64,000 nt of DNA from the NCBI GenBank assembly GCA_000827495.1, contig KN817622.1:78935-142934 (forward strand). Direction: 5' to 3'. Position numbers and translations under genes: made by a program. Positions 35,901-48,600 of the stretch are shown piece by piece (the first letter of the stretch is position 1; the number at the start of each line of letters is the position of its first letter). The DNA comes from Hypholoma sublateritium FD-334 SS-4. Its lineage: Eukaryota > Basidiomycota > Agaricomycetes > Agaricales > Strophariaceae. The notes below the pieces were generated by a model. The model was not told the DNA's origin, searched no databases, and saw only the letters and a program-made list of their open reading frames with translations.

Positions 35901-38252
35901 ACATCGATTGGAATACCTCCCGAGGCGTAAGTGCGGTCTCACGCGAAAAATAACGCGCCAGACCATTATAATGTGAAGGAGAGCCCAACGGGCCGCTCGA
36001 AACGAGAGCACACCAAGATAAAAAGTATAGATAAAAGTGAAGCGCAATCCAAAAGCAAGAGCAAAATCCAAAAGTAAAAGCAAATAGCAAGTAACCAGAT
36101 GCGCGGAGTTCCACCATCGATGGGAGTCGAGAGGATGCATATATCGAGAGCGTATTTACACACTCCCCAAAGTAAATCAAGTGTCGGCGATCAAGCTGAC
36201 AATGCTCTCGCACGCAGACGGCATAGGCATCCGCCAATCAAGGAAAGCAAAACAGAACAAAAGAGTGCGATAAAGCCCAAACGTACCTCAAAGCCTCGCT
36301 TCGAACGTGCTCTAAGCTCCATTCTCGTGGGTGATGCAAACTCGCAAAGCCAGACGTCAGTAAGCTGCGTAGGCAATTGAGGGTGGTTGTAGAGTGAAAG
36401 TAAGCACTAGTGATACGAGGAATCAGTAGAGTCCTTATATGCATTATTGCCGATGCGCACCTAAGCAACCGCTCGGGATCGGGTCTACGGTCTTTTGGAT
36501 CCAATCTGAAAGTTGAGGTATCGCCGACAGAACCAAGAACGGAGAATAGATAAGGTATAAAAAAGTTTGGTGAAGGCTGTTAAATCGACAGGATTTAGAA
36601 TATAGACAGACGCACCCGTTAACATTGTCTCCTCTAAAACTAAGAATCTTCTCTCCGTTGACGGTTTCGTAATTACTACTGCGCGGTTTGGCGTACTGGC
36701 CGGCGATACGTCCGATCCTGACCTGTAAGAAATCGAAAAAAGGAGAACGAACAGCTTAGCATGTGGATCAGTTGTAGATAAGTTGCTATAATGCAGAGCA
36801 ATACGAAGTGTAACCGGTCAACAAGACGCTTGAATGCGAACCAGGATCTACAAGAATATCGGACACGCAAAGTAATGAGCAACTCACGACTGGAAGACGC
36901 GCACCCCAGATCAAAACAAGGGAGAACGACAGGATGAGTCCGATTTTGGCGGATATATTCTCCTGTAAAAGTATTTATCAGCGTTGGTGCCCTATGACTG
37001 TGCTTGTATAAATGGACCGGAAAATTCTTGGGCATTGAGAACAGAACAAATGAAGCGGAAACAGAATTTAGAACCAGGTTCCGCATCGAATTTTCATCTC
37101 GGCGAGTTCTAAATAGATAAGTAAAGACGTATAAAGGCGGTAGAAACTTCTTTCGTCATCGGAGAGCGGGAAAACTTCATATGGTCAAATGGAAGATTAA
37201 CGGGAAAAGACCAAGAACGTCGAGCTTTGCGATGGATTTGGATGGAAGGAAAATTCGGAAATGGGAAGCTGAGGAAAGCCGTCACAGTTGACACAGATTG
37301 GAAGTTGAAACGATCACGAAAGCGGATATTGACTGCATCTGAAGGCACATTGGATGAAGGGGAAACATTGGAGCAAAGAGAGAACATAGTCGACTCGGAA
37401 ATGCTGCTGTGGAAAGTGGCGTAACAGAAAGAACGGGGAAGGAAAAAGAACCCAGACGAAAAGCTTACATAAGTGCATGCATCAAAGCTCTCCGCGCAGT
37501 CGCCGGCATGTAGGAGGAACGCTTCGCCGCGCTGCACTTGTGACAGTTGGTGTCTAAGGCGTTCAATCTGAATCCGCAAGAAAGAAAACGGTGGCCCCGA
37601 GGAATATGCGCATTCGGCATTTGAATAGTCGAACAGAATGAGCATTCCAGTACGTAGATCAGTGTGTATATGCGCCCCGGAAGATTTTTGTCAGGCCAGA
37701 TAGAGGCGGGTGGAGATCCCGTGTCCAATGCCCATCGAAGTTTCGAGTCGAGTGACGTTTTAGGTAACAGGATACACGCAAAGTTTCACGTTGACACGAG
37801 CCAGAAAGCCAGAGACAAATGGTATGGAGAGACCGCAGAGACAGTCGAGAGGAGTTGCGTAAAGGCCACCAAACCACGTCCAGGTGCCGCAAGGTAACAT
37901 AGCATAAGGTAAAAGATGAGATCCAGTCAGTCGAGATCTTGGATCACTCCACGTAGCTCACGCACCTCGGAGGGCGTAACTAGAGGAGGCAGGGTGTTCA
38001 ATTTCTCCAGGACTCTACAACGCTCTTGAGTACCTCATTCCTTTCATTCCCCCGAAATCGTCCTAGGGCCTAGGAGATGGCGGCGAGCAGTGTAACAATT
38101 GTCTGGACTTACTTGTCGAGGTGATCTTGGTCTGGATATGCCACATCCTGCGAATTAGAAGAGTTAGCAGTAGCGCCAGAAAGGTCTCCCGCGCGACACA
38201 CCTGCGCTATGGGGTTCTCCTTCCATGATGTCGGGCTCCAGTTTACGGGCAT
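32959..38252 (-). CDS. 3-deoxy-D-arabino-heptulosonate 7-phosphate synthase, class II
   Basis: First enzyme of the shikimate pathway: phosphoenolpyruvate plus erythrose 4-phosphate to DAHP. Predicted 507 aa in 15 exons: 38252-38202, 38147-38113, 38014-37966, 37567-37469, 36962-36888, 36722-36616, 36505-36461, 36406-36287, 35500-35360, 35302-34962, 34652-34591, 33906-33821, 33391-33175, 33117-33078, 33014-32959 (1524 nt, all phases fit). Class II marks: W-x-P-x-SW start, [110 protein letters not shown]. An Ala/Thr-rich insert of about 45 residues sits after ALTREL in exon 10. Introns are unusually long: 398, 506, 309, 684, 429 and 786 nt, against about 55 in neighbours. Confidence 0.93.
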
Positions 38253-39794
38253 TGTATGAGGTTTCAAGGTAGAACTTTCGAGACAAAAACAGGACGAGTG
38301 ATCCGGTTGATAAACTTCGAGAGAATGGGGTTAGATGTGCTCTAGGATCCTCGGAGAGCCAGGAGAGTGGGTGGTGCACGGTGGAACGAAAGAGGTGGTG
38401 GCTACCAGGAGTCGCAGCATATCGATCCCGGATCTCGATAGCGCACTTGCCGAATGTGGGCCGTGTTCAAGCCCCGCCGGCAATATGCGGGTAGTACGTT
38501 TATGTATTCGTTCTTCGACCACTTCATATATTACAAGGCAACACCATGAGCGGTGTACGAATCGCCTCGGACATGACTTGGATGGTACATGCTTTATCCA
38601 GATCTTTTATCTATAACAATGGTTCAGTCACTGAAGAGTCTGTCACTAAAGCGCTCAACGGACCAACTTATCCACCGAGGCTCGGGAATGTTGCGCGGGA
38701 ATACTATGCGGAGATCCCAGTCCCGTCTTTTCTATTATGTACTTTACTCGCAGTTCCAATTATTCATAATTTTTTTCAAGCGCGGCTATCCGCATACATC
38801 TCACTCTGTGCGCCGAACCTTCACTGACTCGGATATGGGACTACATGTGACACGATGAATATAGTGATACTAAAGCTCCCATTTATGTCTCCGCGATGTA
38901 TAGGTATTTTTGGCGAGCGGAACTACCGTGGCACACTCTTTTTTAACATCGGCCTTTGATGAATTTCACGCTATGCATACGGAGGATGGCCAAGGCTGTC
39001 CGTCTCTAAGTACTTCTCCTTGAACATTTTGCGTTTGTGGGTGCGCAAGCTAGGACACGCGGTCTTGGTGTGTTACCGCTACACAGACTGAGAATAGGTA
39101 CATACTAATTAGCCCGCGGATTATGCAGGGGTGCCGTCCGTAGGCTCCCAGCGACAGACGCCGATTTTTGGCAGTGTCGATCATGTCATACGCGAGACCT
39201 CATCGATCATCGCTTACATATAGGACCATTTTAGTACAGTGTAGGCGACTGCCAAAATTGAGTGTGTCAATGGGAGTATGTGCTATAGATCTATAGATGC
39301 CTATAAGGCTTCGAGCTCTAGTGATGAAGACGGCATACTGCAATACATTATTCATTGGCTATGAGCATGCGGCGTGCGCTATGTACTGAAGAAATTTTAA
39401 TTATTTTCAATACTGTGCGCGTCCAAGGAGTTCCAATGGGAAGTCTTCTCATCCCAACGTACATCATCAACCCAGCATCTCGAAGCCCGATCTGCGATCT
39501 AGTACAACTACACAACGAAACGCCGATATATCCAACCGACTTCCCAGCCAAAATAAGCTCATTCTTCTCCTCCCGATCCCACGGGCACAGCGCATCTCAC
39601 TTTGGGTTGGGGCTCTCGTACGTACCGCGCACATTCCTGAATGGTCTGCTCTAAAATTTGAATGAAACGAGTATATATAGACCCCAGTTCCTCCTTGGAG
39701 GTCTCAATCACATCTCCCCAGCTTCCGCGTGCCCTCTGGAACCGCTCCTTACTGCTGCAAGAATTTTCCTTTCAACTTTGAAAAAAGGCCAGCC
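38253..39794. other. Divergent promoter region, DAHP synthase / methyltransferase
   Basis: No supported gene. A 99-codon plus-strand frame (39355-39654) and others are short and lack motifs. The two flanking genes are transcribed away from this region. Confidence 0.45.
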
Positions 39795-40557
39795 ATGTCC
39801 CTCGCTCGCGCCGTCCTCGTCACGTTCCAAGCTCTATGCAATGGCCTCGCGTGCACGCCTCCAAACCCAACGCGTCCAGATACGCGATACCACACAGAAC
39901 AGCTCTACATTCTCCAAATCGCACCTCTGATATTCAAGGTAGCCCATATATTCTGTTGTGCGTAGTGACTATCTAACGGTATCCACCTAGTGTCATCAAA
40001 TGATTGCCTATGCCTGTGCCTTCTTCGAGGTGGCCTTCTACCTGCGTAGTCTCTTCCCCACGCCTTCATCGCCTGCGCTGAGCACGCTTTCAAACCTCAT
40101 TTGCCCGATCTCACCGCCGCCCCCACCGACGTTGCTGCGCCCCACCCCGCTTTTCGTCCTCGGTGTACTGGCTGTCGCACTTGGCACGTACATCCGCCTC
40201 GATTGCTTCCGCATCCTCGGCCCGCTCTTCACGTTCGACCTGACGGTGCACCCCGCTCACCGCCTGGTCACGACGCGCTTCTACGCCTACGTGCGCCACC
40301 CTGCGTACACAGGGTCCCTGCTTCTTGTATTCGGGCTTGCGTTCAGCCATCTCACACCGGGCTCGTGGATGACCGCGTGCGGCCCCCTGCGCGGGCGCAC
40401 TGCGGGTGCGGTGTGGGCCGCTTGGTGGCTGTGGACATGGTGCGTCGGGATCAGCCGCGCCGACGCGGAGGACAAACAGATGCGCCAGCGGTTCGGGAAA
40501 GAGTGGGAAGCGTGGGCCAGCGCAGTGCAGTGGTGGTTCCTCCCCGGCCTCATCTGA
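39795..40557 (+). CDS. Isoprenylcysteine carboxyl methyltransferase-like membrane protein
   Basis: Predicted 236 aa in two exons, 39795-39938 and 39991-40557 (711 nt). Several hydrophobic segments (around residues 1-18, 45-70, 95-120, 150-200). The catalytic region shows YVRHPAYTGSLL, the RHP-x-Y-x-G signature of the ICMT/PEMT methyltransferase family that binds S-adenosylmethionine, followed by RADAEDKQMRQRFGKEWEAW, matching the family's 'EE..L...FG.EW..Y' helix. True Ste14-type enzymes methylate farnesylated Cys on Ras or a-factor-like pheromones in the ER. Basidiomycetes carry several divergent paralogs, so the exact substrate is open. Confidence 0.85.
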
Positions 40558-42504
40558 GCGCGCGGTGCCGGTTATCCAAGACCCCCGCCCGGTTTGTTAT
40601 GTGAGCGACTTGAACTTCTGATGTGTTTCCACCGCTTACCGTGGGCACACCGCGACAGTGTATCTTGATACCCTATGTACAGTATCTGGAGCCACTAGTT
40701 AGAACACCTTAGACGATCATCAACCTCAATTTACGAACTAAAAGAACACAAAATCAACGCCGCTCACAAAATCAGTCTCGGTCAGAGATTACGACTCTCC
40801 TCAGATAGCACTACTTAGCATTGATATATTCCTACATGTTATCTTGCTTTAGTCAAAGGTGTATTTTCTCATCGTCATTTTCTGCGCCGGTCCGCCGTCA
40901 GCGATGCCTTTACTTTATATCCTTTAACGTTTCCCATTCAAAGAATTTGAACCACGCCTGACAGAAGACTCTACACGTATTTCAAGTATCCGTACTATAT
41001 GCCCCACCGGGATAAAAAACATACTTTGATAACACATTGCTATTCCTCGGCGATTTTGCTATCCCGGCGTGTCCCACACAAGGCTGTGAGTCCTGTCGAT
41101 GTCAGTCTGTATGGTCTAGAGTCGTTTCTGAAACTAAAAATATTCAATAGCGTTAAATTCATCGAAGGCCACCTTTATGAGGAATGTGCAGTTTCGCCGC
41201 TCCCAGACTCCATGATTGAACAGCCCCACGAAGTTAAAGTCAAGCAAAGCGGCGTCATATGGAGTGTGTTATCACGCACTGGGGGTTTCGGTACAAATAC
41301 AACTTTAAGGGCAAAGTTCACATAAATATAGGTTGGGGTTTGGACCCCCTAGCCGCGGTGCCCATTTAACTGAAAAGCAAACAAAGCCCATGGAGCACGT
41401 CCCATACAGGTAGTGGAATATTCTGCTACATAAACGGGTATCTACTATACACGAAAAGATAAGAGAACGGCGCCCGTATCTATTCATAGTGTTTACTTTA
41501 CGCCAATTGATCAGAGCACGATTGACAGAGATTCCGCGTGCACAAACACATCCCCACTAAATTTAAGGATCCATGCTCTCATGATCTGGCGATGTGACAC
41601 TGAACCCTGCACGACGAAGCTATCGACCCCTGCCGATCCCGCTTCTACAGAAGATTTCTCACAGCACTGGGCGCAGTATGCAAGGCTAGACTCCGGCGTG
41701 GGACGGTCATTTCATTGGCGGCCAATGGCAGCCAATTGCTCTCCTCTGAGAAACTCTTACTGTCGAGGTAGGCAGATATGCGAAGAATCATTCGAACTAA
41801 CGCGTTGACGGAAAATCATACCGCACAGCCTGAGGCGAATGGGCTTCCTATGCTACAACGTTCCTCCGGAGAATTGCTCACGAAAGTCGAAGGCGCTGGC
41901 AAAAAAAGAGCTTAAGTCCTCGGACTTGACGTGTGCATGAGCGCGATATTGTAACGAGAATGCAGATATTTTTGAAGTCGAAACCTTCCAAAGTTCATCA
42001 GAACTCATGTGTGCGTTACCTATTGATAATCATTCTGATCGTTGGAAGGAACTCGGCATGCTTAATTTGTCTCACAAATTTCATGGTATTTGATATTTGT
42101 CAGTTAACTGACAGAGTAATGACATCTCTGATTGTTGGGGAAATGATTTTCAGAGTCGCGCAGTCAATACACCGAAATACTTGATAGAAAACTGCTCAAA
42201 CAAATTACAAGTAGGTGGACACCCGCTATTACCCTCCTACATTGTACAAGTGCGAGCTCTTCGTGATGTATTTATCATTATAAAAAATAGTCAGAGAAGT
42301 AAATAGCTTGTTCTTGTTGCATAGAGACCGATCCGGACAGCTTTTTGTGGGCGTTTTGTTCGGTCGCCAACGAAGAGGATGCGCGCTTAAAGAGGGAAGC
42401 AGCAAGCTGAAGGGTATAAAATTGGATTCTTTCCGAACGGTATCCATCATTTGCCCATCACCCCCATTAGCCCTCTGGTAGAGAGTACAACTACTTAAAT
42501 TTCT
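40558..42504. other. Intergenic DNA, no supported gene
   Basis: About 1.9 kb. A 108-codon frame (40999-41325) is the longest open stretch; it shows no motif and no clear intron signals. Nothing else seen. Confidence 0.4.
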
Positions 42505-43540
42505 ATGAGTGCCATAATTTCTGATGAAGATGGGGGTCATGACAGTGTCGTAGACGAATCCTCCCCTAGTTGTCTCGGTGAGCCCGAGAAGAAACCTGTT
42601 TTGCTTAGGAACTAATTATGCATCGGCGTCACAGTTAGAGATTGCATCCTTCCCGTTGATATCATCTTGGAAGGCTCATGTGGACGACAGTTCGGAGCGC
42701 ACACCGCCAACTTACAGCAATACAGCGAAGGGTTCCCTCTAGGGGGGTCGGTCCGCCTCGGAACCGATATTCCGCACCTGGAAGAGAGTGGGGAAATCCT
42801 CGAATTGATCCTGCAATTTATGCATCATACCCGACAGCCTAATCTTTCAGGGCTATCTCCTGCCACCCTTTCGTCTCTAGCAGAAGCGGCGGAGAAATAT
42901 TTGATCTACTCTGCTATGGAGTTGTGCAGAGTCTACATGAGGTGAGCAATTTTCGAATGACAGATATCTAACACTCTACAGCACGATCTCATTACCGTTG
43001 CCTGAACTCAAGTCTCACCGTCAAATATCATCCCATTGATGTTTTGATATATTCATTCAAACACGATTATTCCGAATTGGCCGATGAAGCCGCGCGTCTG
43101 ACCGTGACAGCTGACGCATCTTTGGTCATCGCTGAAGCAGCGCGTACCAATCTTCATCCTAGCTTCATCGTAGCCTGGGTATGTCGCGAGATATACGCAT
43201 TCCGTCTCTGGCAGGATGTACTCAGTGCCTTGCTTAGTTTACCTACAGAGAAGCTTGGGCTAAAGGTATGCGCGCCATTGTGAAGGAGCCCCCTAGCGCC
43301 GTCGCGACGGCATCATTTCACAAAGGAGGCCAAGAAGAATGTTACCTATGGAGCCCCTTTCAACAGCAGGTCCTTGTGGACGTCGGGGTCGACCCAGAGA
43401 GGCTTTCGGAGGTGGACTCCGTAGTCAGACGTAATATTGTCGATTTTTTGTCAGATTGCGCACATTGCACCAAGAGGGCCAACCGCTGGGCGCTTACAGC
43501 TCAAAACACCCATACACGGCTTACTTCGAAGTTTGCATAG
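42505..43540 (+). CDS. BTB/POZ domain protein
   Basis: Exons 42505-42577, 42635-42941 and 43013-43265, plus a 3' part ending with the stop at 43538-43540. The BTB fold is clear in exon 2: a strand with ILPVDIILEG, QFGAHTANLQQYSEGFP (family 'F..H...L...S..F'), then GEILELILQFMHHTRQP and LAEAAEKYLIYSAMELC, typical of the multicopy Agaricomycete BTB family. Exon 3 carries ADEAARLTV; the 3' part ends with VVRRNIVDFLSDC and CTKRANRW. Possible adaptor of cullin-3 ligases. The intron 2 acceptor must be an unusual ctcaag, and the join at about 43266 is unclear: the coding-looking HKGGQEECYLWSPFQQ is out of frame unless a canonical intron to 43366 removes it. Possibly frameshifted. Confidence 0.68.
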
Positions 43541-43957
43541 CAATTCTACTTTTACAGTAACGACACCACCACGGGTGACAAGTTGGTGACAAGTCTTGGT
43601 TACTTATTCGGCTCGGAATTAATTCCGTTTCAAAGCAAATATAATATTCTGAGGATTATGTAGTTTGTTGGATCAAGGCTGGATGCACTGCTCCGTCAAA
43701 TTTAGAAGAGCCTGCCTTCCGACGGGATGCACCCCGGCAACCCGATGTTTTTAGGTCACCTCAAAACCTCTTAAAAACTTCCATTACGTGTTTTCAGTCC
43801 ACCTCCAACTACGAAATCAATTGTTTTCAGAATGTCTAAAAACATCAACTCGGCGGGGTGATGGTACTTCACGTCATCACGGATGCCCAGCATCCGGGCG
43901 TGGGAATTTCACCAGAGTTATAGGGGCAATATGACATGCCAGCCGTCTCAGATATCA
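43541..43957. other. Short intergenic region
   Basis: No gene seen. It contains the 3' flank of the BTB gene and the promoter of the next gene. Confidence 0.45.
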
Positions 43958-44668
43958 ATGTCCACCGCACCCTTGAACAGCTTCATCTCGCGCGCTACTG
44001 CCTCGCCATTCGCTCTCAGTCTCGGACTCGGCCTAGGCACCGTGTCATATTACTTCTGGGGAAATGTCGCATCGCAAGTCTTTGGAGCAATCTCGATCCC
44101 TATTCATCCGAAGGATAGGAAAAAACTGGGAATAGACACGAGCAAAGGCGTTGAGATATGGGCATGGGCATATAAGCTTGGGGCAGTGAGTCAATCATTT
44201 GGCTCATGATTATCAACGAACGCATTTTTGATTGGCTTCACAGAAACATATGGGAGTCTCTGCCGCAGTGTCCGGTCTAGCTGTTATGGCGGCCGCATTC
44301 CAGCTTCCCGCCGCTAAGGAACTCTCCATCAGTCGAAAGTACCTTTTGCTTCTTTCAGCAGGCTTGCTTTCCAATGGCATATGGACTGTGGCCATCAGTA
44401 TGTTCTCCATATTTTACGGTTGCCTTGAAAAGCGTTCATATATCAGCATTCGATAGTGTTGCCAACAAATAACCGCCTTATCGCCATTCGTGATAAGATT
44501 GTCCTCCGTAAATCTGGAGCAGAGTCATCTATTTCATCCTTGACGGTGGCAGAAGAAGAAGAGGCAGAAACACTCTTGCAGAAGTGGAAGCGAATGCACT
44601 ACGTTCGTTTGGGCCTGGGTGCACTGGGCTACATCGGGACTTTGGCCGCATACGTGACCACCATTTAG
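43958..44668 (+). CDS. DUF1772 / anthrone-oxygenase-like membrane protein
   Basis: Predicted 197 aa in three exons: 43958-44185, 44244-44397, 44457-44668 (594 nt). Four hydrophobic segments: around ALSLGLGLGTVSYYFWG, MGVSAAVSGLAVMAAAF, YLLLLSAGLLSNGIWTVAI and GLGALGYIGTLAAYV. LPTNNRL after the third segment is the hallmark of the DUF1772 family, which includes anthrone oxygenases of polyketide pathways and many uncharacterised fungal membrane proteins. No polyketide synthase lies in the window, so a role in such a pathway is not supported. The ATG at 43958 places the first segment at the usual distance. Confidence 0.8.
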
Positions 44669-45644
44669 CGGATTTGCGAAAGAAATAAAATATATATATA
44701 AAGATTCACGCTGAGAATGATACATGTACGATTTGGTATATGTAATTTTCAACACAATGACTGGCGCATAATTGATTTAAAGTGCTTCAGAATCATGATA
44801 ATGTTAGGTGCAGGAGACTTGGGTAGTGAAGGGCTATTTCACCGAAGACGGGGATAATGTGAAGTATCGTTGAATCACATTGACCTTTCTTAGCTTGAGC
44901 CTCTGGAACATGTTGCTCGACTCGGAGAGCAGAAGTTGAGCAGGAGGAATGCCGCGGCATGGTTTGGGCATGGCAATACTTATGTAGTTGTATTACATAA
45001 TCAACGTGTTTGATCGCCGACCAACCTCCGGCTTAACTTCGTGTACTTACTTTCACCACCAACTCAAAGCCAACTGCCACCCGCCGCCCAACGCCAGCTT
45101 CCTTGGCTCTGTTTCCACCGTGCATCTATATTCTCGGCTCTATGTGATTTTCCGCTCAAAACAAAACAGCGGTGGGTCGTTGTATCTCGAACACATCCTC
45201 GAGTCTTCCAGATGAGGCCCGCAAAACGTGTGCAGTCTTCCAGGGCACGGGGACTTCTGCGGATACCGGAATTTTGGGGCAAGATGCGAGATGGGTAACT
45301 GTCAACTCGAGTCAAATAATACAGTACGCTATTGCCTTCTTGTACGAGAATGACAGGACAGCAGACAAGTGGAATAAGAGTGTGCCACATTGCGATTGCG
45401 GCCGTTTCTTGGTGTGGCCATACCACATTTTGAAAGTATGTTCGTTCAAAACACCTCAGCCGCATCAGCCGCGTTCTCATTCGACTGGTCCCAATTCCCA
45501 AGGCCATTCTAAGCCGAGCAGTCGCTTCTTCTCGAAATACGTCAGCAATGAGAAATAAAGCTGAAGCCACATGATAATGCGATTCGTGTATCACGATAAG
45601 GAAGCTTATCCGTGTCTTGCTCTCGTTTACCTGCTTATACGGCC
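44669..45644. other. Intergenic DNA, no supported gene
   Basis: A 176-codon minus-strand frame (45594-45064) and a 128-codon plus-strand frame overlap each other; neither has motifs or plausible splice structure. A TATATATA run lies at about 44693. Confidence 0.4.
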
Positions 45645-48600
45645 ATGATTGGGAGAAGATATCGTATTGGGGTGGATGTTGGGGGTGCGCGGTCCTGCTA
45701 CTTTTTATACATAATCGTTTTTGACAGCCACTTAGGCACCAACACCGACAGCGTTATCATCGATATTACACGGAGAGATGACCCCACTCGTGGTGTCCTT
45801 GCCTCGTTCAAGCACGAGACAACACCAGATGTCACGACCGGCATCGAGAATGCAGTACGCGAGGTGTTGAAAGCATCTGGAATCCAACCAGGGTGCTCGG
45901 ACATAATCGGGCTCACCATTGGGACGACAGTACGTGCTGGGATATTCTGCTATCGGCCTTATTTGACTGTCCACAGCACTTTATCAATGCCGTTGTGCAG
46001 CTGGATTCCGCTCGCTTGGCAAAGGTCGCCGTCATCAGGCTTGCAGCCCCATACACTACCGAATGCCCTTCTGTATGATCTCCATCCCCTTATTTCGTTC
46101 GTCTTCACACATGCTGACATGGCAAAATATCTAGTTCATAGACTTTCCGGTGGATTTGAGGCGGCTACTAGAAGGACATACGGCGATCATCAACGGCGGA
46201 TTGCAAATGTAAGTATTTTCTTCCCTCGTATACATTACACTTCGACTTCATATGACTCTTATCCTCCAGTGACGGCCGTGTAATAAACAATGTCGAAGAG
46301 TCGGAGCTTTTGCAACAGGCTGATATCATCAAGGCGAAAGGACTCACAAATATCGCCATTATCGGAATATGTATTTCTACCATTATAGCCGTTTTTCCCG
46401 GCTGAAGTATTGATTCTCATTCTTATGAACAGTCTCTCCTCTGGACTTTGATGGCAAGCAGGAGTACCGAGCGAGGGACATTCTGAGGCGCGCATTGGGC
46501 CCTGCTGCGAATATCGTCTGCTCGTGCGATGGTGAGAACCGACCTTTGTTTATCCCCTGCACAGGATGACCGCGCCGCACAGTGGGCCATGTCGGCTTCT
46601 TGGAGCGCGAGAACGCGTCGATCCTCAATGCATCGATCACCGCCTTCGCCCAGCGCACGATCCGGGCGTACCGAAAGGCTCTCCGCCGGCTAGGGCTTAC
46701 ATGTGGGTTATACCTGACCCAGGTGTGCCCTGCTCCTTTCACATATGATTGGATGCTTATATCCGCAGAACGACGGCACGCTCACAAAGGCGGACGAAGC
46801 AGCCCGTCTCCCTATCCGCACGTTCGCGAGCGGCGCTACGAACTCGATGCGTGGCGCCTCTTACCTTGCAGGGATCGACCTTGTTCCCAAGGATGCTCGT
46901 GACGGAAAGAGCATCATTGTGGTTGATGTGGGAGGAACGACGACAGACGTAGGCGTCCTGCTGCCCAGCGGATACCCGCGCCAGGCGGCAGCATTCATCG
47001 AAGGTACGAAACCTTTCATTTGTACAGTCCGAGGGCTGATCTTCATAATACCAGTCGCGGGTGTACGTACTAAGTAAGAGGTCTATTTTCGTTATCATTG
47101 CACATTGCTCACCACGTACTTCAAGTTTCTCAATGCCTGATGTACAGTCGATTGGGCTCGGTGGGGGGTCCCGCGTTCGATCTTCGCAAGACGGGAAAGT
47201 TAGCGTAGGTCCAGATTCCGTCGGGCATCATGTAAGGCACAACTCAATCTATTGGCACTCCATGCTCAGTTCCTTACGTCGTCTTTACAGTTGACAACGG
47301 ACAGTTTAGTTTTCGGTGGCACGCAGTTGACTACCACGGATATTGCGGTTCGGGCAGGCAGCCTTTCTGGGGTTGGTAGTATAGAGGCAGTGATCCATAT
47401 AGAGGAAGAGGTGGTCACCCGTGCACAGGCAAGCATCAAGTGGTTGCTGGAGGTGAGAGTCGAGTTCGCGACCATTCTTGTCGTGCAATTGCAGTTCTAA
47501 CATGGGCTCCGCCGACAGACCGCGATTGACCGTATGAAGACCTCACCAGAAGATTGCGACGTTCTTCTAGTAGGCGGTGGTTCTATCATTGCGCCTCTCA
47601 AGCTGAAAGGCGTGAAAAGGATGATGTGCGACGGTTTAAACTTTACGTAGCACACGAACCTGATCAATTTCCACCTTTCAGAATCCCCAAGCACCACGAA
47701 GTAGCGAATGCGGTTGGCGCTGCTATTGCCAGTGTATCGGGAGAAGTGGATACAATAGAAATACTGCAAGGGCAGAGCCTCACCGACGCGTTGCAACGGA
47801 TCAAGGAAAGGGCCATCGAAGAAGCGGTGAATACCGGCGCGGTGCGCGGTAGTGTTGGTGTCGTGGATATCAATATTTTGCCAGTTCAGGTAGGTGTCTC
47901 GACAGTTTTCCAATCTTGAGTTCAAGTATTGAAACGGTGTCGCTTTGCCCAGTATGTCACCAATCAGGCCACGCGCATCATTGTTAGGGCCGTCGGCGAG
48001 CTGGGACAAGATGGAGGAATGGCTTCATTGGTCGGTAATTTACAGGACGAGCAGGACGACACAGAAGATGAACCGGAGCTCGAGCCAGTCGTTCATGAAC
48101 CGACGCCACGCAAGCACATTGACTATCTAACTTACATACCCCATATCCAGGGTGATGTATGGGTACTCTCTGAGACCGATCTATGTAAGCATTTGCCATC
48201 TTGATCTATTAGTCGGAGACTCGGAGTTTACATTGTTCCCAGTTTTCATCATGGAGGGATGTGGGATCTTGGGAACGGCATGAGAATCGCTGATACTATG
48301 CCCATAATACTAATAATTTCTTTCATTCTAGGGCGGTGGAGGCTCTCCATATCCAGCCTATCTGATTTGCCGACAAATGCTGCGCGATGGCGGGTCAATA
48401 CGCATCATTGACCACACATCCCTGCCGGACAACACCCTGCTCGCTCGTGGTGGCTTCATGGGCTCCCCATCCGTGGGTTCAGAGCGGATTCGCAGTGGTG
48501 AACATCTGCGTATGGCAGGACTCGAGCTCGCAAAGTACTGTGGGGTGAAGAAATTTGGTGCTACGCTTTGGTAGGTCATACCCATGCGTTACTTTCAATC

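Noticed and set aside
45064..45594. 176-codon minus-strand frame upstream of the hydantoinase gene
   Set aside because: Overlaps a frame of similar length on the other strand; residue composition is not protein-like and no motif was seen.
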